This document shows positions 18,801 through 26,264 of a stretch of DNA of 64,000 nucleotides, one piece after another; the first letter of the stretch is position 1, and every line of letters starts with the position of its first letter. Both the position numbers and the translations under genes were made by a program. Where the stretch lies: positions 115,713 through 179,712 of the forward strand of contig NZ_JACJPX010000006.1 in assembly GCF_014696315.1 (NCBI RefSeq), in the 5' to 3' direction. The DNA comes from Calothrix membranacea FACHB-236. Its GTDB lineage: Bacteria > Cyanobacteriota > Cyanobacteriia > Cyanobacteriales > Nostocaceae. The notes below the pieces were generated by a model, which saw only the letters and a list, made by a program, of their open reading frames with translations, had not been told where the DNA came from and made no database searches.

Positions 18801-19608
18801 CCACACCACTGCTGATCATCATGAGGGTGTTCGATTTACAGCCATCCAAGCACTAGCCAACAATTTCAAAGATGACCCAGATACCTTCTCATTTCTCAAA
18901 GACCGCGCCATTGCTGATAATGATGATTATGTGCGATTTACAACCATCCAAGCACTAGCCAGCAATTTCAAAGATCACCCAAATACCCTCTCATTTCTCA
19001 AAGACCATGCCACTGCTGATAATGATGATTATGTACGACGTGCAGCCATCGAAGCACTAGTCAGTAATTTCAAAGATCACCCAGACACCCACTTGATTCT
19101 CAAAGACCGCGCCACTGCTGATAATCATGAGGATGTGCGAGGTGCAGCCATCGAAGCACTAGCCAGTAATTTCAAAGATCACCCAGACACCCGCTTGATT
19201 CTCAAAGACCACGCTACTGCTGATAATCATGAAGATGTGCGAGGTACAGCCATCCAAGAACTAGCCAGCAATTTCAAAGATCACCCAGACACCTACTCGA
19301 TTCTCAAAGACTGCGCCATTGTTGATAATCATGAGGATGTGCGAGGTGCAGCCATCGAAGCACTAGCTAAACATTTCAGATATCAACCTGAGTTGTTTGA
19401 AATTTACTACAACTGTGCTGTCAATGACCCTTTTGAGCGCAAAAAAAATTGGGAAAATAACCCTCGGCTCATTGCACTGGAGATAATTATCAAGCAATTT
19501 CCTCAACATCCCCAGACTTTAACACTGTTACAGAATAAAGCAGAGAATGACCCAGATAAGCAAGTGCGGGAGTTTGCTCAGAATAAGTTGAAGCAGTGGA
19601 AAGTGTGA
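15886..19608 (+). CDS. NACHT NTPase with C-terminal HEAT-like repeats (copy 2)
   Basis: A 1240-residue paralogue of the protein at 8923, collinear throughout. The helical N-terminal domain (LAVWVGVQAAGFIF..ILEDLAKDAAKD) is followed by NACHT Walker A GDPGSGKST (about 296-304) and Walker B LVMFDGLDEI (about 376-385). FVHRTFLEFFCA closes the NTPase part. Twelve 34-residue repeats (about 764-1168; core FLKDRATADNHEGVRGAAIQ) precede an FEIYYNCAVNDPF cap. The repeats are nearly identical even at DNA level, unlike those of copy 1, pointing to recent expansion or gene conversion. By analogy with bacterial NLR-like proteins the repeats would sense a ligand, the NACHT domain would oligomerise and the N-terminal domain would act as effector. 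That scheme is inferred. Confidence 0.92.
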   Translation: MVDLLAVWVGVQAAGFIFKPILEDLAKDAAKDWAKDLLKGIPGNILDKLKKEDIEIAAGKALKEFLQLMQQQLKVRCKLSEEEIKDYTKDVKKFINDKSVKEILGQAFDISCEDLNFKILEDSWIRLQLKPLPSKFNWQAFIDQYFIQVQELLGEAKELRSILELQKLSSIDNTLKEIADIPKDFNLAQYLETIRERYGNLKLDSLENTSREHPVNLWQIFIPQNVRQVYQVLPELPKEYLRRLQESNQLDAEFEIEKIKEELEGYKRNYLEQPIRSVLDVIRQDKPRKNYLVILGDPGSGKSTLLQYLALDWVEQTLAQNDFNLPIPLLIELRNYVRDRDAGTCHNFLEYYHKGPNCFFHLNQHKLHEQLKAGNALVMFDGLDEIFEPTKREEVITSIHRFTNEYPDVQVIVTSRIIGYKQQQLRDAEFRHFMLQDLEPAQIKEFIERWHDKTFSQAEARDKNIKRERLQRVINESKAIAELAQNPLLLTMMAILNLKRELPRDRGELYKDASEVLLHNWDDGRNLKPDERLEIIDYKDKQAMLRQVAYQMQTSEKGLAGNIIHGDDLEAIFTKYLQSIPVSDARDKARRLMKQLRDRNFILCFLGANHYAFVHRTFLEFFCASELVRQFEKERSITIEFLKTEVFGKHWRDETWHEVLRLIAGMIEPKFVGEILDYLMLQDGEEEKFVNLFLAANCLAEVRNRFAIESTANKLLDQLKDLTQYDLWYYYEFYDDETELVQEIRTQAVATVAAIWQDKRDTLDWLKDRATFDNHEDVRGAAIQALASNFKDHPNIYSILKDRATADNHEGVRGAAIQALASNFKDHPDTHSFLKDRATADNHEGVRGAAIQALASNFKDHPDTHSFLKDHATADNHEGVRGAAIQALASNFKDHPDTHSFLKDHATADNHENVRFTAIQALASNFKDHPDTLSFLKNRTIADNDDYVRFTTIQALANNFKDQPDTLSFLKDHTTADHHEGVRFTAIQALANNFKDDPDTFSFLKDRAIADNDDYVRFTTIQALASNFKDHPNTLSFLKDHATADNDDYVRRAAIEALVSNFKDHPDTHLILKDRATADNHEDVRGAAIEALASNFKDHPDTRLILKDHATADNHEDVRGTAIQELASNFKDHPDTYSILKDCAIVDNHEDVRGAAIEALAKHFRYQPELFEIYYNCAVNDPFERKKNWENNPRLIALEIIIKQFPQHPQTLTLLQNKAENDPDKQVREFAQNKLKQWKV
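18179..19402 (+). repeat. 12 x 102-bp coding tandem repeat in NACHT gene 2
   Basis: A 102-bp (34-codon) unit occurs about twelve times in frame. Adjacent units 2 to 4 differ by only a few bases; units 5 to 9 carry variants such as NDDYVRFTTIQ. Each unit encodes a helix pair of HEAT type. Confidence 0.9.
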
Positions 19609-19644
19609 AGTAAAGGAATAAGTGGTTAGACAAAAATATTTACA

Positions 19645-19729
19645 GTCATTGCGAGTGAAGGGAAGCAATCCCATCTGTTGCGATTGCTTCCCTTCGTACC
19701 CTTTGGGAAGTCTTCGCCTACGCAATGAC
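19645..19729. repeat. palindromic repeat / possible terminator after NACHT gene 2
   Basis: Outer arms GTCATTGCG (19645) and CGCAATGAC (19721) flank a perfect 14-bp stem, GAAGGGAAGCAATC (19657-19670) with GATTGCTTCCCTTC (19682-19695). This is a MITE-like cyanobacterial repeat that could also end transcription of the NACHT gene, which stops 36 bp upstream of it. Confidence 0.65.
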
Positions 19730-19898
19730 ATTGTGTAGATTAGCCCGATCGCACTTCCATCACTCTCAACATTACGCCAAAATGTGCGATCGCATTTGCT
19801 GTGCTATTTATTGGACTTGTGTAAAACCAACAAACGTTGAGACAGTCATTAAAAGTAACGTTGTAAATCAGTACAATTAAATAAAAATCGATAAACTC

Positions 19899-20153
19899 AT
19901 GACTACATCTGTAAATACGACCAAAGTCTACGACGAGATTATAGATTTTATTGCGGCTGGAACCACTCCCCAAAGTGTTGTTAACTTTCAACTTTCGGAT
20001 TTAGCAAAAGGGCGTTTAGAAGAACTTATTTACCGACACAAAACGGGAGAATTAACGCCAGAAGACAAGAGAGAGTTAGATCATTTTCTGACGCTAGAGC
20101 ATATTATGCGGTTAGCAAAAGCCAAAGCTCATCAGTACCTCAATGCGAAGTAA
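19899..20153 (+). CDS. small conserved protein upstream of HNH nuclease
   Basis: An 84-residue protein (TTKVYDEIIDFIAAGTTPQSV, DLAKGRLEELIYRHKTGELT, LEHIMRLAKAKAHQYL) of a family common in cyanobacteria and typically found just before an HNH endonuclease gene, as here with a 3-bp gap. It is all-helical by appearance, with no catalytic motif. It may be the antitoxin or partner of the nuclease; function is unknown. Confidence 0.8.
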   Translation: MTTSVNTTKVYDEIIDFIAAGTTPQSVVNFQLSDLAKGRLEELIYRHKTGELTPEDKRELDHFLTLEHIMRLAKAKAHQYLNAK

Positions 20154-20156
20154 TTT

Positions 20157-20603
20157 TTGAAAGTGTCTAGCCCTTACATTAGTCTAGAATTACGGCGTTT
20201 GGTTATTGAGCGCGCTGATTCTCTGTGTGAGTATTGCTTATTTCCAGAAACAGATGGCTTAATGTTTCAAGTTGACCATATAATCAGCGTGAAACATGGC
20301 GGTTCGACAACAGCAGATAATCTCTGCTATGCCTGTATTTTCTGTAATCTGCAAAAAGGTAGCGATTTGGGTTCAATTAATTAGCAAACTGGAGAACTTG
20401 TCAGGTTTTTTAACCCACGTCGAGACTTTTGGGGAGAACATTTTCAGCTAAATGAAGCTGTGATTCAACCAATTACAGATATTGGCGAAGTGACAGCACG
20501 TATTCTAGATTTTAACGGTAATGAAAGGATTCTCGAACGTCAAGCTTTGATAGTAGCTGGTCAATATCCTTCGTCATCTGCATTAAAACGGATAAATAAG
20601 TAA
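20157..20603 (+). pseudogene. HNH endonuclease interrupted by an amber codon
   Basis: The first 75 codons encode an HNH nuclease core: CEYC, QVDHIISVKHGG, DNLCYACIFCNLQKG. A TAG at 20382-20384 then stops the frame. Without any frame change the reading continues QTGELVRFFNPRRDFWGEHF and ends at a TAA at 20601, restoring the usual 148-codon length. Relatives tend to have Trp at this spot, so a single TGG to TAG change explains it. The start is TTG 20157 or GTG 20163. It is either a fresh pseudogene, a read-through gene or a truncated but active core. Confidence 0.88.
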
Positions 20604-20629
20604 GAGAGCATTTATAAAGTAAATCTTAG

Positions 20630-21057
20630 GTAGGGGAGCCACTGCGTTGCGCGGTGAGTGCAGCCACACGTGCGGCTATGCCGCCGAGTGGACTGCCGCT
20701 CGCGTAGCGTATCCGAAGGATTCACCCGAAGGGGTTCCCCGCGTTGTAGCAAGTGGCGTTGTGTTACAGCTATGAAAGGATTTGGGACACAGAGACAATG
20801 GAATTTAGCCGTAACGCACCGCCGCATGGATGATGCGTTAGGCGCTAGGATAATTCTTTCGTGACAAATCATATTGGAAACCAGCGCCTAACACATTCTA
20901 CAGTAATTTTATTTTTACTTTATAAATAACCTCTAAAGTAATTTTGTGCTAAAAATTGCTCTATTATTTGTAGCTGCGTCGGTGCGTTGCGCTCCGCGAC
21001 AACACAACGCCACTTCACTCAAGTCGGGAAACCCGCCCACGTGAGTGGCTCCCCTAC
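20630..21057. repeat. nested inverted-repeat element (about 430 bp)
   Basis: Perfect 14-bp terminal inverted repeats, GTAGGGGAGCCACT (20630-20643) and AGTGGCTCCCCTAC (21044-21057), enclose a second perfect 15-bp pair (20751-20765 with 21001-21015) and a third 10-bp pair, GTTAGGCGCT / AGCGCCTAAC (20837-20846 with 20883-20892). It is more GC-rich than its surroundings and encodes no recognisable protein. It looks like a non-autonomous, MITE-like or composite repeat. Confidence 0.65.
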
Positions 21058-21177
21058 GAATTCAAGAATTTTATTATTGAAAGTTGGTAGAATTTTGTGC
21101 GATCGCATTCTTTACTGGGCATTCTATACTTAGCAACTATTGCTACCAAAACATAGAACTATCCTGGTAATAATACG

Positions 21178-21654
21178 ATGGTTTACCAAAATATCACAGG
21201 CTCTCTGTCACCACAAGATATCCAAGAAATTAAAGCTTCACTACAGACGATCCAACAAAAGCTACCGTTTTTAATCACTCTCAGTAATGAGGAAAGACGT
21301 AGATTATTAAAAATGGGTGATAAAAGCCTGGCGTTTGTAAATAATAGCGTTACTGCTGCTCAGTCAAACCGTGATATTCTCCCAGCTAGTTTTGATGTTG
21401 AGGAACTTGTTCGAGATTATCAATTAGCCACTGCACTTACTGAACTTTTAACTTCCATACGCCAACTCAATGAACAAGTAGATGATACTCTACTGGCGGT
21501 TGGTAGTGAAGCTATGACCAGTAGTTTGACGGTTTATGACTATGTAAAAACAGCGGCGAAAAAAACTCCTGGTTTAAAAACTGTGGCTGAACAATTAGGC
21601 GAACGCTTTAAGGCTATTAAAAGCAAATCGGCTAAAGTTGCGTCTGATTCGTAA
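21178..21654 (+). CDS. hypothetical helical protein
   Basis: A 158-residue protein, predicted mostly helical from its pattern, opening with ITGSLSPQDIQEIKASLQTIQQKLPFL and ending in a basic tail (ERFKAIKSKSAKVA). I do not recognise a named domain; similar small proteins occur in cyanobacteria and other bacteria without a known role. ATG 21178 has no strong ribosome site. It stands alone between two repeat regions. Confidence 0.7.
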   Translation: MVYQNITGSLSPQDIQEIKASLQTIQQKLPFLITLSNEERRRLLKMGDKSLAFVNNSVTAAQSNRDILPASFDVEELVRDYQLATALTELLTSIRQLNEQVDDTLLAVGSEAMTSSLTVYDYVKTAAKKTPGLKTVAEQLGERFKAIKSKSAKVASDS

Positions 21655-21799
21655 GTAATAAGTCCTCATTACAGCTATTGTCTAGTTGAACAACTGGATT
21701 TTTTTATCTCACGCACAGGCGCATTCGCCAGAGGCGTTCCCGCAGGGTAGGCGCAAAGAAGGCGCGATTGTGGTTTACATGGGTAAAGAATGCTGTGAT

Positions 21800-22051
21800 G
21801 AGGCTTTTTTGCTCGTCAGCGAGGTTATTTTGCTCGTCAACGAGGTTATTTTGCTCGTCAACGAGGCTTTTTTGCTCGTCAACGAGGTTATTTTGCTCGT
21901 CAACGAGGTTATTTTGCTCGTCAACGAGGTTATTTTGCTCGTCAACGAGGTTATTTTGTTCGTCAACGAGGTTATTTTGCTCGTCAGCGAGGCTTTTTTG
22001 CTCGTCAACGAGGTTATTTTGCTCGTCAACGAGGTTATTTTGCTCGTTAAG
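21800..22051. repeat. 12 x 21-bp tandem repeat
   Basis: Twelve head-to-tail copies of a 21-bp unit, GAGGTTATTTTGCTCGTCAA plus C. Variants have GAGGCTTTTTT (copies 1, 4 and 10), GTTCGTC (copy 8) or CAGC ends. Because 21 is a multiple of three and the unit contains no stop in several frames, both strands stay open. On the minus strand it would read as DEQNNLV heptads. I do not call a gene, because the possible starts are TTG and the repeat itself explains the open frames. Confidence 0.9.
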
Positions 22052-22673
22052 CAATCAAGGGGTGAGTTGATTGTGGCGATAAGTGCGATCGCTTAGGAAC
22101 TTACAATTAAAAAAATACCGCAATGCTAGAGGTACGGCATTCAAAAGCTTTCAGTTAAAGAGATTGATGATCTACGCTATGCCCTTACTGTGTATTAGAT
22201 GCAAATATGAATTAATTGCAAAAGTATATAGATTTACAGACAGCAATTACTAAAAGAAAATTAAGAAATTAGGTTTTTTACCTAGCAAAAGAATAAAATA
22301 AGAAACGTAACTGAGTATACAGATATAACTTTTGTTGTCCCATTTACCTCATCTTTAATAACTGTTGAGTACAACTTAATATATTGCAAAATAAGTTAGA
22401 TAAAGCGTTGCAAAGTGTTACGCATAAAGGGTTTTGTGGCGAGTACAAAAATTCTTAACCCCCTACCCGATCAATACTAGTACCCCCAATCTAAAAAGCC
22501 AGTACCCCTACCCCAACATCAATTTTTAAGATAGTTGCAATGGGGGTTATGGGTTGTGAGTACAACATTAATCAATCCAATAATTTCAATAGACATCGGA
22601 TAAACTATCCCCTTGATCGCAACCTGATATAAGCAGAAAAATAGCACAAGGCTCTTTGAACCAGATAGTACCG
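22052..22673 (+). promoter_or_regulatory. nifP upstream region
   Basis: This 620-bp AT-rich gene-free stretch holds the promoter module shared with nifB (22364-22587). Nothing else is recognised in it. Confidence 0.5.
22364..22587 (+). promoter_or_regulatory. nifP promoter module shared with nifB
   Basis: The order is GTTGAGTACA (22364-22373), AAGGGTTTTG (22427-22436), GAGTACAAA (22441-22449), ACCCC (22458-22462), ATACTAGTACCCCC running into AATCTAAAAAG (22474-22498), CAGTACCCCTACCC (22500-22513), GAGTACAA (22558-22565) and TTAATCAATCCAATAA (22568-22583). GAGTACA-to-GAGTACA distances are 74 and 117 bp, against 71 and 127 bp at nifB. This is a likely binding platform for a nif-specific activator such as CnfR. 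Confidence 0.7.
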
Positions 22674-23456
22674 ATGCAACAGACATTAAATAGTATCAGA
22701 AATCCTAAAAATGCTACTAAACCGGATTCTGCAAATAACTCTTTGCTGAAAAATCTACTCTCTGGCAATTTTCTTGAGCCATTGTTGAGTGATTTTTGTA
22801 TCATTTTTGAGCGCGATCCCGCAGCGCGTAATTGGCTAGAGGTAGTCTTCTGCTACCCTGGATTGCACGCTATCTGTTTGCATCGTCTTGCTCACTGGTT
22901 ACACCGTCGCAAGGTGGTTTTCATTCCCCGGTTCATTTCCCATCTGGGAAGATTCCTAACCGGTATTGAAATTCATCCTGGCGCACAGATTGGTAAAGGT
23001 GTGTTTATCGATCACGGTATGGGTGTCGTCATTGGCGAAACTGCAATTGTCGGTGACTATACGCTAATTTATCAAGGTGTTACCCTTGGCGGTACAGGCA
23101 AAGAAAGCGGTAAGCGTCATCCTACAGTCGGCGAACACGTCGTTGTTGGTGCAGGTGCAAAAGTTTTAGGTAACATTCAAATTGGCGATCGCGTCCGGGT
23201 TGGCGCAGGTTCAGTAGTCCTGCGGGATGTCCCTTGCGATTCAACTGTCGTCGGGATTCCCGGCCGGATTATTTCTCGCAAGCAAGGCGAACCCCTAGAA
23301 CATGGTAAACTCCCCGATGTCGAAGCCAGCGTTATGCGCTCATTGCTCTCTCGCATCGAGCAACTAGAACAACAACTGCAAGAATTAAAAGTTGCAGAGA
23401 CGCGATTAATCGCGTCTGTACCCAACAGTCCAGAGTCAACAGTCCAAAGCCAATGA
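22674..23456 (+). CDS. nifP: serine O-acetyltransferase NifP (CysE type)
   Basis: A 260-residue serine acetyltransferase, supplying O-acetylserine for cysteine and thus sulfur for nitrogenase clusters. The N-terminal helical part ([29 protein letters not shown]) precedes a left-handed beta-helix of hexapeptide repeats. Catalytic residues sit in [13 protein letters not shown], followed by [15 protein letters not shown]. The ATG at 22674 is preferred over TTG 22656. The context with nifV-nifZ-nifT and the shared nifB-type promoter makes it nifP, not housekeeping cysE. The last residues (about 240-260) come partly from a dispersed palindrome inserted in frame. Confidence 0.93.
   Translation: MQQTLNSIRNPKNATKPDSANNSLLKNLLSGNFLEPLLSDFCIIFERDPAARNWLEVVFCYPGLHAICLHRLAHWLHRRKVVFIPRFISHLGRFLTGIEIHPGAQIGKGVFIDHGMGVVIGETAIVGDYTLIYQGVTLGGTGKESGKRHPTVGEHVVVGAGAKVLGNIQIGDRVRVGAGSVVLRDVPCDSTVVGIPGRIISRKQGEPLEHGKLPDVEASVMRSLLSRIEQLEQQLQELKVAETRLIASVPNSPESTVQSQ
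23398..23417. repeat. 20-bp palindrome inside nifP 3' end
   Basis: AGACGCGATTAATCGCGTCT is a perfect palindrome read as part of ETRLIAS in NifP. The same palindrome occurs between genes at 32292-32311, so a dispersed intergenic repeat has been recruited into coding sequence. Confidence 0.85.
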
Positions 23457-23486
23457 CAAATAACAAATGACAAAGGACAATTCCCA

Positions 23487-23744
23487 ATGTTGCCATCTAG
23501 TAGTTATAATTTCCCAGCCGAACAAATACTGCACATTCCCCTAAGCGATCGCTGGCTCATCTACCACCGCTTGCAAGACTTAATGATTGACTGTTCCTGT
23601 TTAGCGGATGGTTCTTTAAGAGTGCAAGTCAACAATCGGCGAGAAGCACTACTTATCCGTAGCACCGTTATGCAATTTCTTGCTTCTCGCCAAGAATTAG
23701 TAGACTGGTTAGAACGTTGCTGGCCTGATAGTGCTGAGTTATGA
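23487..23744 (+). CDS. Asr1405/Asl0597 family small protein
   Basis: An 85-residue protein (IPLSDRWLIYHRLQDLMIDCSC, VQVNNRREALLIRSTVMQFL, DWLERCWPDSAE) that resembles the small nif-linked proteins found after nifP in Anabaena. It has no known activity. It lies 30 bp after nifP on the same strand and is probably in its operon. Confidence 0.85.
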   Translation: MLPSSSYNFPAEQILHIPLSDRWLIYHRLQDLMIDCSCLADGSLRVQVNNRREALLIRSTVMQFLASRQELVDWLERCWPDSAEL

Positions 23745-24203
23745 GGAGTCGGTAAAGGCTGATAATTGGTAATTGGAAAGACCTATGCCCAAATTAACAA
23801 CACTCATCCCCAGCCGCAACGGATTGACGCTAACAATCAATCCAAAATCCAAAATCTAAAATTGAATACGCCAAGATAATTGAGAATCTTTGCAAGTATG
23901 CGTAATTATCTCATATAGTACTTCCGAATCATTTGTGGGAAATGACAAATGAGAAAGGTCATAATTTCCGTAAAATCTCACAGTTTATAGCGGATCGCTA
24001 AAGATTTGGATGTAGAAGTTACTGTTCATTAGGAAATTTTATTGCAGACTGATGGGGTAACGCTTCATGTGGTTTTCCTCCCAGCTGCTACCTCTGAAAT
24101 TTTCTTGATATATCTTGGCAATTAAAGATGTGAAGTTACCAAGTAAAGCTAGGAATTTCACATTTTTAATTCATACCGCCATCTAGAAATTAAAAGTCCG
24201 ATT
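23745..24203. other. intergenic region with short repeats
   Basis: No gene is seen. It contains a short repeat tract at 23836-23863 (ATCCAAAATC and TCTAAAATTG units), of the same type that is found inside thiL. The last 60 bp lead into the DUF2949 gene. Confidence 0.4.
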
Positions 24204-24401
24204 ATGGTTGTCCGTAACAGCGATACAGAATTTTTGAATTTTTTGCATCATGACTTGGAACTGTCCACAGCAGATATTTCTGTGGCGCTAAGACACCGCG
24301 AATTCGATAACGGCCCCTTACCTATGCTGTTGTGGCAGTACGGTTTAGTGAATTTAGAACAGCTTGAGCGCATCTTCGATTGGCTCGATGAGCAAATTTA
24401 A
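24204..24401 (+). CDS. DUF2949 family small protein
   Basis: A 65-residue acidic protein (FLNFLHHDLELSTADISVALRH, LPMLLWQYGLVNLEQLERIFDWL) of the DUF2949 type. In Anabaena a relative lies between nifP and nifV, as here. Biochemical role unknown. The ATG at 24204 is the only reasonable start. Confidence 0.85.
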   Translation: MVVRNSDTEFLNFLHHDLELSTADISVALRHREFDNGPLPMLLWQYGLVNLEQLERIFDWLDEQI

Positions 24402-24402
24402 T

Positions 24403-24460
24403 TGTCCTCTCTTACAAAGTTCTGATCGCCGGAAACCGGCGCTCCGACTTTGCGCTTTGT
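24403..24460. repeat. dispersed repeat, short form
   Basis: The sequence runs from TGTCCTCTCTTACAAAGTTC through CGCCGGAAACCGGCG (an internal palindrome) to CTTTGCGCTTTGT. The same repeat occurs inverted at 35272-35342, with 24 extra bp. Confidence 0.8.
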
Positions 24461-24847
24461 CATTGGTTATTTGTCATTGGTTATTTGTCATTGGTCATTA
24501 GTTATTTCTCCTTGTCCCCTTCTCCCCCTGTCTCCCCTTCTACCTCTGCTTTTTTCCCTATCATCTACTCTGGAAAATCACAATTATTGCTACTTGGAAA
24601 ACTACTGATTTTCAACTGTAAAAACAATTTGTAAATGATACTAAATTTTGGTTCGCTGTCATACAGATATGTCAAGGGGATTGCCACATAATGAAGAGTC
24701 ATGAATCGTGTCTATAAGATTCTTCAGCATTTACCGTTCATCCATTAGAAATTCTATCGGCATTTACCATTACTAGCGATTGCAGAGAACCAGGCTAGCA
24801 ATCAAGAAACAATATTAAGAGTAATTCCCATAGTGAGATGATTGAAA
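24461..24847. other. nifV upstream region with short repeats
   Basis: The first 80 bp are TTATTTGTCATTGG repeats and CTCCCC-type repeats; the rest is AT-rich, with no gene seen. A promoter or leader for nifVZT may lie here, but I see no copy of the nifB/nifP module. Confidence 0.4.
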
Positions 24848-25990
24848 ATGTTTGAGATGAATCAACTCCAAATTAATGACACTACACTACGTGATGGCGA
24901 ACAAGCAGCAGGTGTTGCTTTTAACTTAGAAGAAAAAGTTGCGATCGCTAAGTTTCTAGATGCCATCGGTGTTCATGAGTTAGAAGTCGGTATTCCGGCA
25001 ATGGGTGAGGAAGAAACACGCGCAATTTCAGCCATTTCTCACTTGGGTTTACAAGCCAAACTACTTGGCTGGAACCGCGCTGTAATGTCAGATTTAAAAG
25101 CTTCTCTAGTTTGCGGTTTACAGCGAGTACATATCGCTATTCCTGTTTCTGGTATTCAAATTGCCGCTAAATTTCATGGACAATGGCGGGTAAGTCTGCA
25201 AAAACTTAAAGATTGTATTAGCTTTGCTGTTGATAATGGTCTTTGGGTAGCAGTCGGCGGCGAAGATTCTTCTAGAGCTGATGATAACTTCCTTTTAGAC
25301 GTAGCGCTTTATGCTCAAGAATGGGGTGCATCGCGGTTTCGCTTTTGTGACACTGTCGGAGTTCTTGACCCATTTACTACTTATAATAAAGTTAAGCGGC
25401 TAGCCTCAGCTTTAATGATTCCGCTAGAAATTCACACCCACAATGATTTTGGTTTAGCTACAGCCAACGCACTGGCTGGGATTAAAGCTGGAGCATCTTC
25501 AGTTAATACTACAGTCAACGGCTTGGGTGAAAGAGCAGGAAACGCCGCATTAGAAGAAGTTGTGATGGCTGTTAAACGTATTTACGGCCATGATTTAGGT
25601 ATTGACACTCCCAGATTATTAGAACTATCTCAACTAGTTGCATCTGCATCCGGTAGCAGTGTTCCACCTTGGAAAGCAATTGTTGGCGAAAATACCTTCG
25701 CCCATGAATCTGGAATCCATGCTCATGGCGTATTACAAAACCCCGATACTTACGAACCATTTGCACCGGAAGAAGTGGGTTGGGAACGCCGTTTAGTAGT
25801 TGGTAAACATTCTGGTCGGCACTTAATATCTAGCGTTTTAGAACAGCACGGTATCTTTCTCAACTCACAAGAAACCCAAACTGTTTTAGATGCAGTACGC
25901 CAACAATCAATCCAGAAAAAACGTAGCTTAACTACAGAAGAAGTGTTGAATTTAGCTAGAGAACAGAGGTATTCTCATGCCACCCGATGA
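24848..25990 (+). CDS. nifV: homocitrate synthase NifV
   Basis: A DRE-TIM metallolyase that condenses acetyl-CoA and 2-oxoglutarate to homocitrate, the organic ligand of FeMo-co. The 380 residues show [17 protein letters not shown] at the N-terminus, RFCDTVG in the middle, the metal-binding [12 protein letters not shown] and then [14 protein letters not shown]. The C-terminus has the HESGIHAHG segment. ATG 24848 or 24857 could start; a TTG at 24842 is less likely. It overlaps nifZ by 14 bp, so the two are cotranslated. Confidence 0.96.
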   Translation: MFEMNQLQINDTTLRDGEQAAGVAFNLEEKVAIAKFLDAIGVHELEVGIPAMGEEETRAISAISHLGLQAKLLGWNRAVMSDLKASLVCGLQRVHIAIPVSGIQIAAKFHGQWRVSLQKLKDCISFAVDNGLWVAVGGEDSSRADDNFLLDVALYAQEWGASRFRFCDTVGVLDPFTTYNKVKRLASALMIPLEIHTHNDFGLATANALAGIKAGASSVNTTVNGLGERAGNAALEEVVMAVKRIYGHDLGIDTPRLLELSQLVASASGSSVPPWKAIVGENTFAHESGIHAHGVLQNPDTYEPFAPEEVGWERRLVVGKHSGRHLISSVLEQHGIFLNSQETQTVLDAVRQQSIQKKRSLTTEEVLNLAREQRYSHATR

Positions 25991-26264
25991 AATTGAACTT
26001 GACGCACCACCGACTTTTGAAATCGGCCAAAAAGTCAGATTGCGTAAGCTGATCAAAAACGATGGTACATTTCCCGGTCAAGACATCGGGGTAGTTTTAG
26101 CCAAAAAGGGAGAAGTCGGCTATATCGCGAGTATCGGCACATATTTGCAGAGATCGTATATCTATGCCGTGCATTTCTTAGATACAGGGTTCGTCATCGG
26201 TTGTCTCAAAAAAGAACTAGAATCTGTCGAGGAAATTAATGAAAGTAATGCTACGGGTGAATGA
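25977..26264 (+). CDS. nifZ: nitrogenase maturation protein NifZ
   Basis: A 95-residue NifZ: an SH3-like beta domain with [44 protein letters not shown] and GCLKKELES. NifZ helps form the second P-cluster pair of the MoFe protein in other diazotrophs. It overlaps both neighbours (nifV by 14 bp, nifT by 26 bp), a tight operon. Confidence 0.95.
   Translation: MPPDEIELDAPPTFEIGQKVRLRKLIKNDGTFPGQDIGVVLAKKGEVGYIASIGTYLQRSYIYAVHFLDTGFVIGCLKKELESVEEINESNATGE

Noticed and set aside
18179..19402. Regular repeats that could be taken for a CRISPR array
   Set aside because: The 102-bp units are continuous, in frame and encode HEAT-like helices; there are no spacers.
20612..20872. Two overlapping open frames of 68 and 86 codons in opposite directions
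   Set aside because: They lie in the GC-rich palindromic element, have biased composition and show no protein-like pattern.
21686..22096. Open frames on both strands through the 21-bp repeat, up to 136 codons
   Set aside because: The repeat alone keeps several frames open, the candidate minus-strand starts are TTG and there is no ribosome site; listed as a repeat instead.
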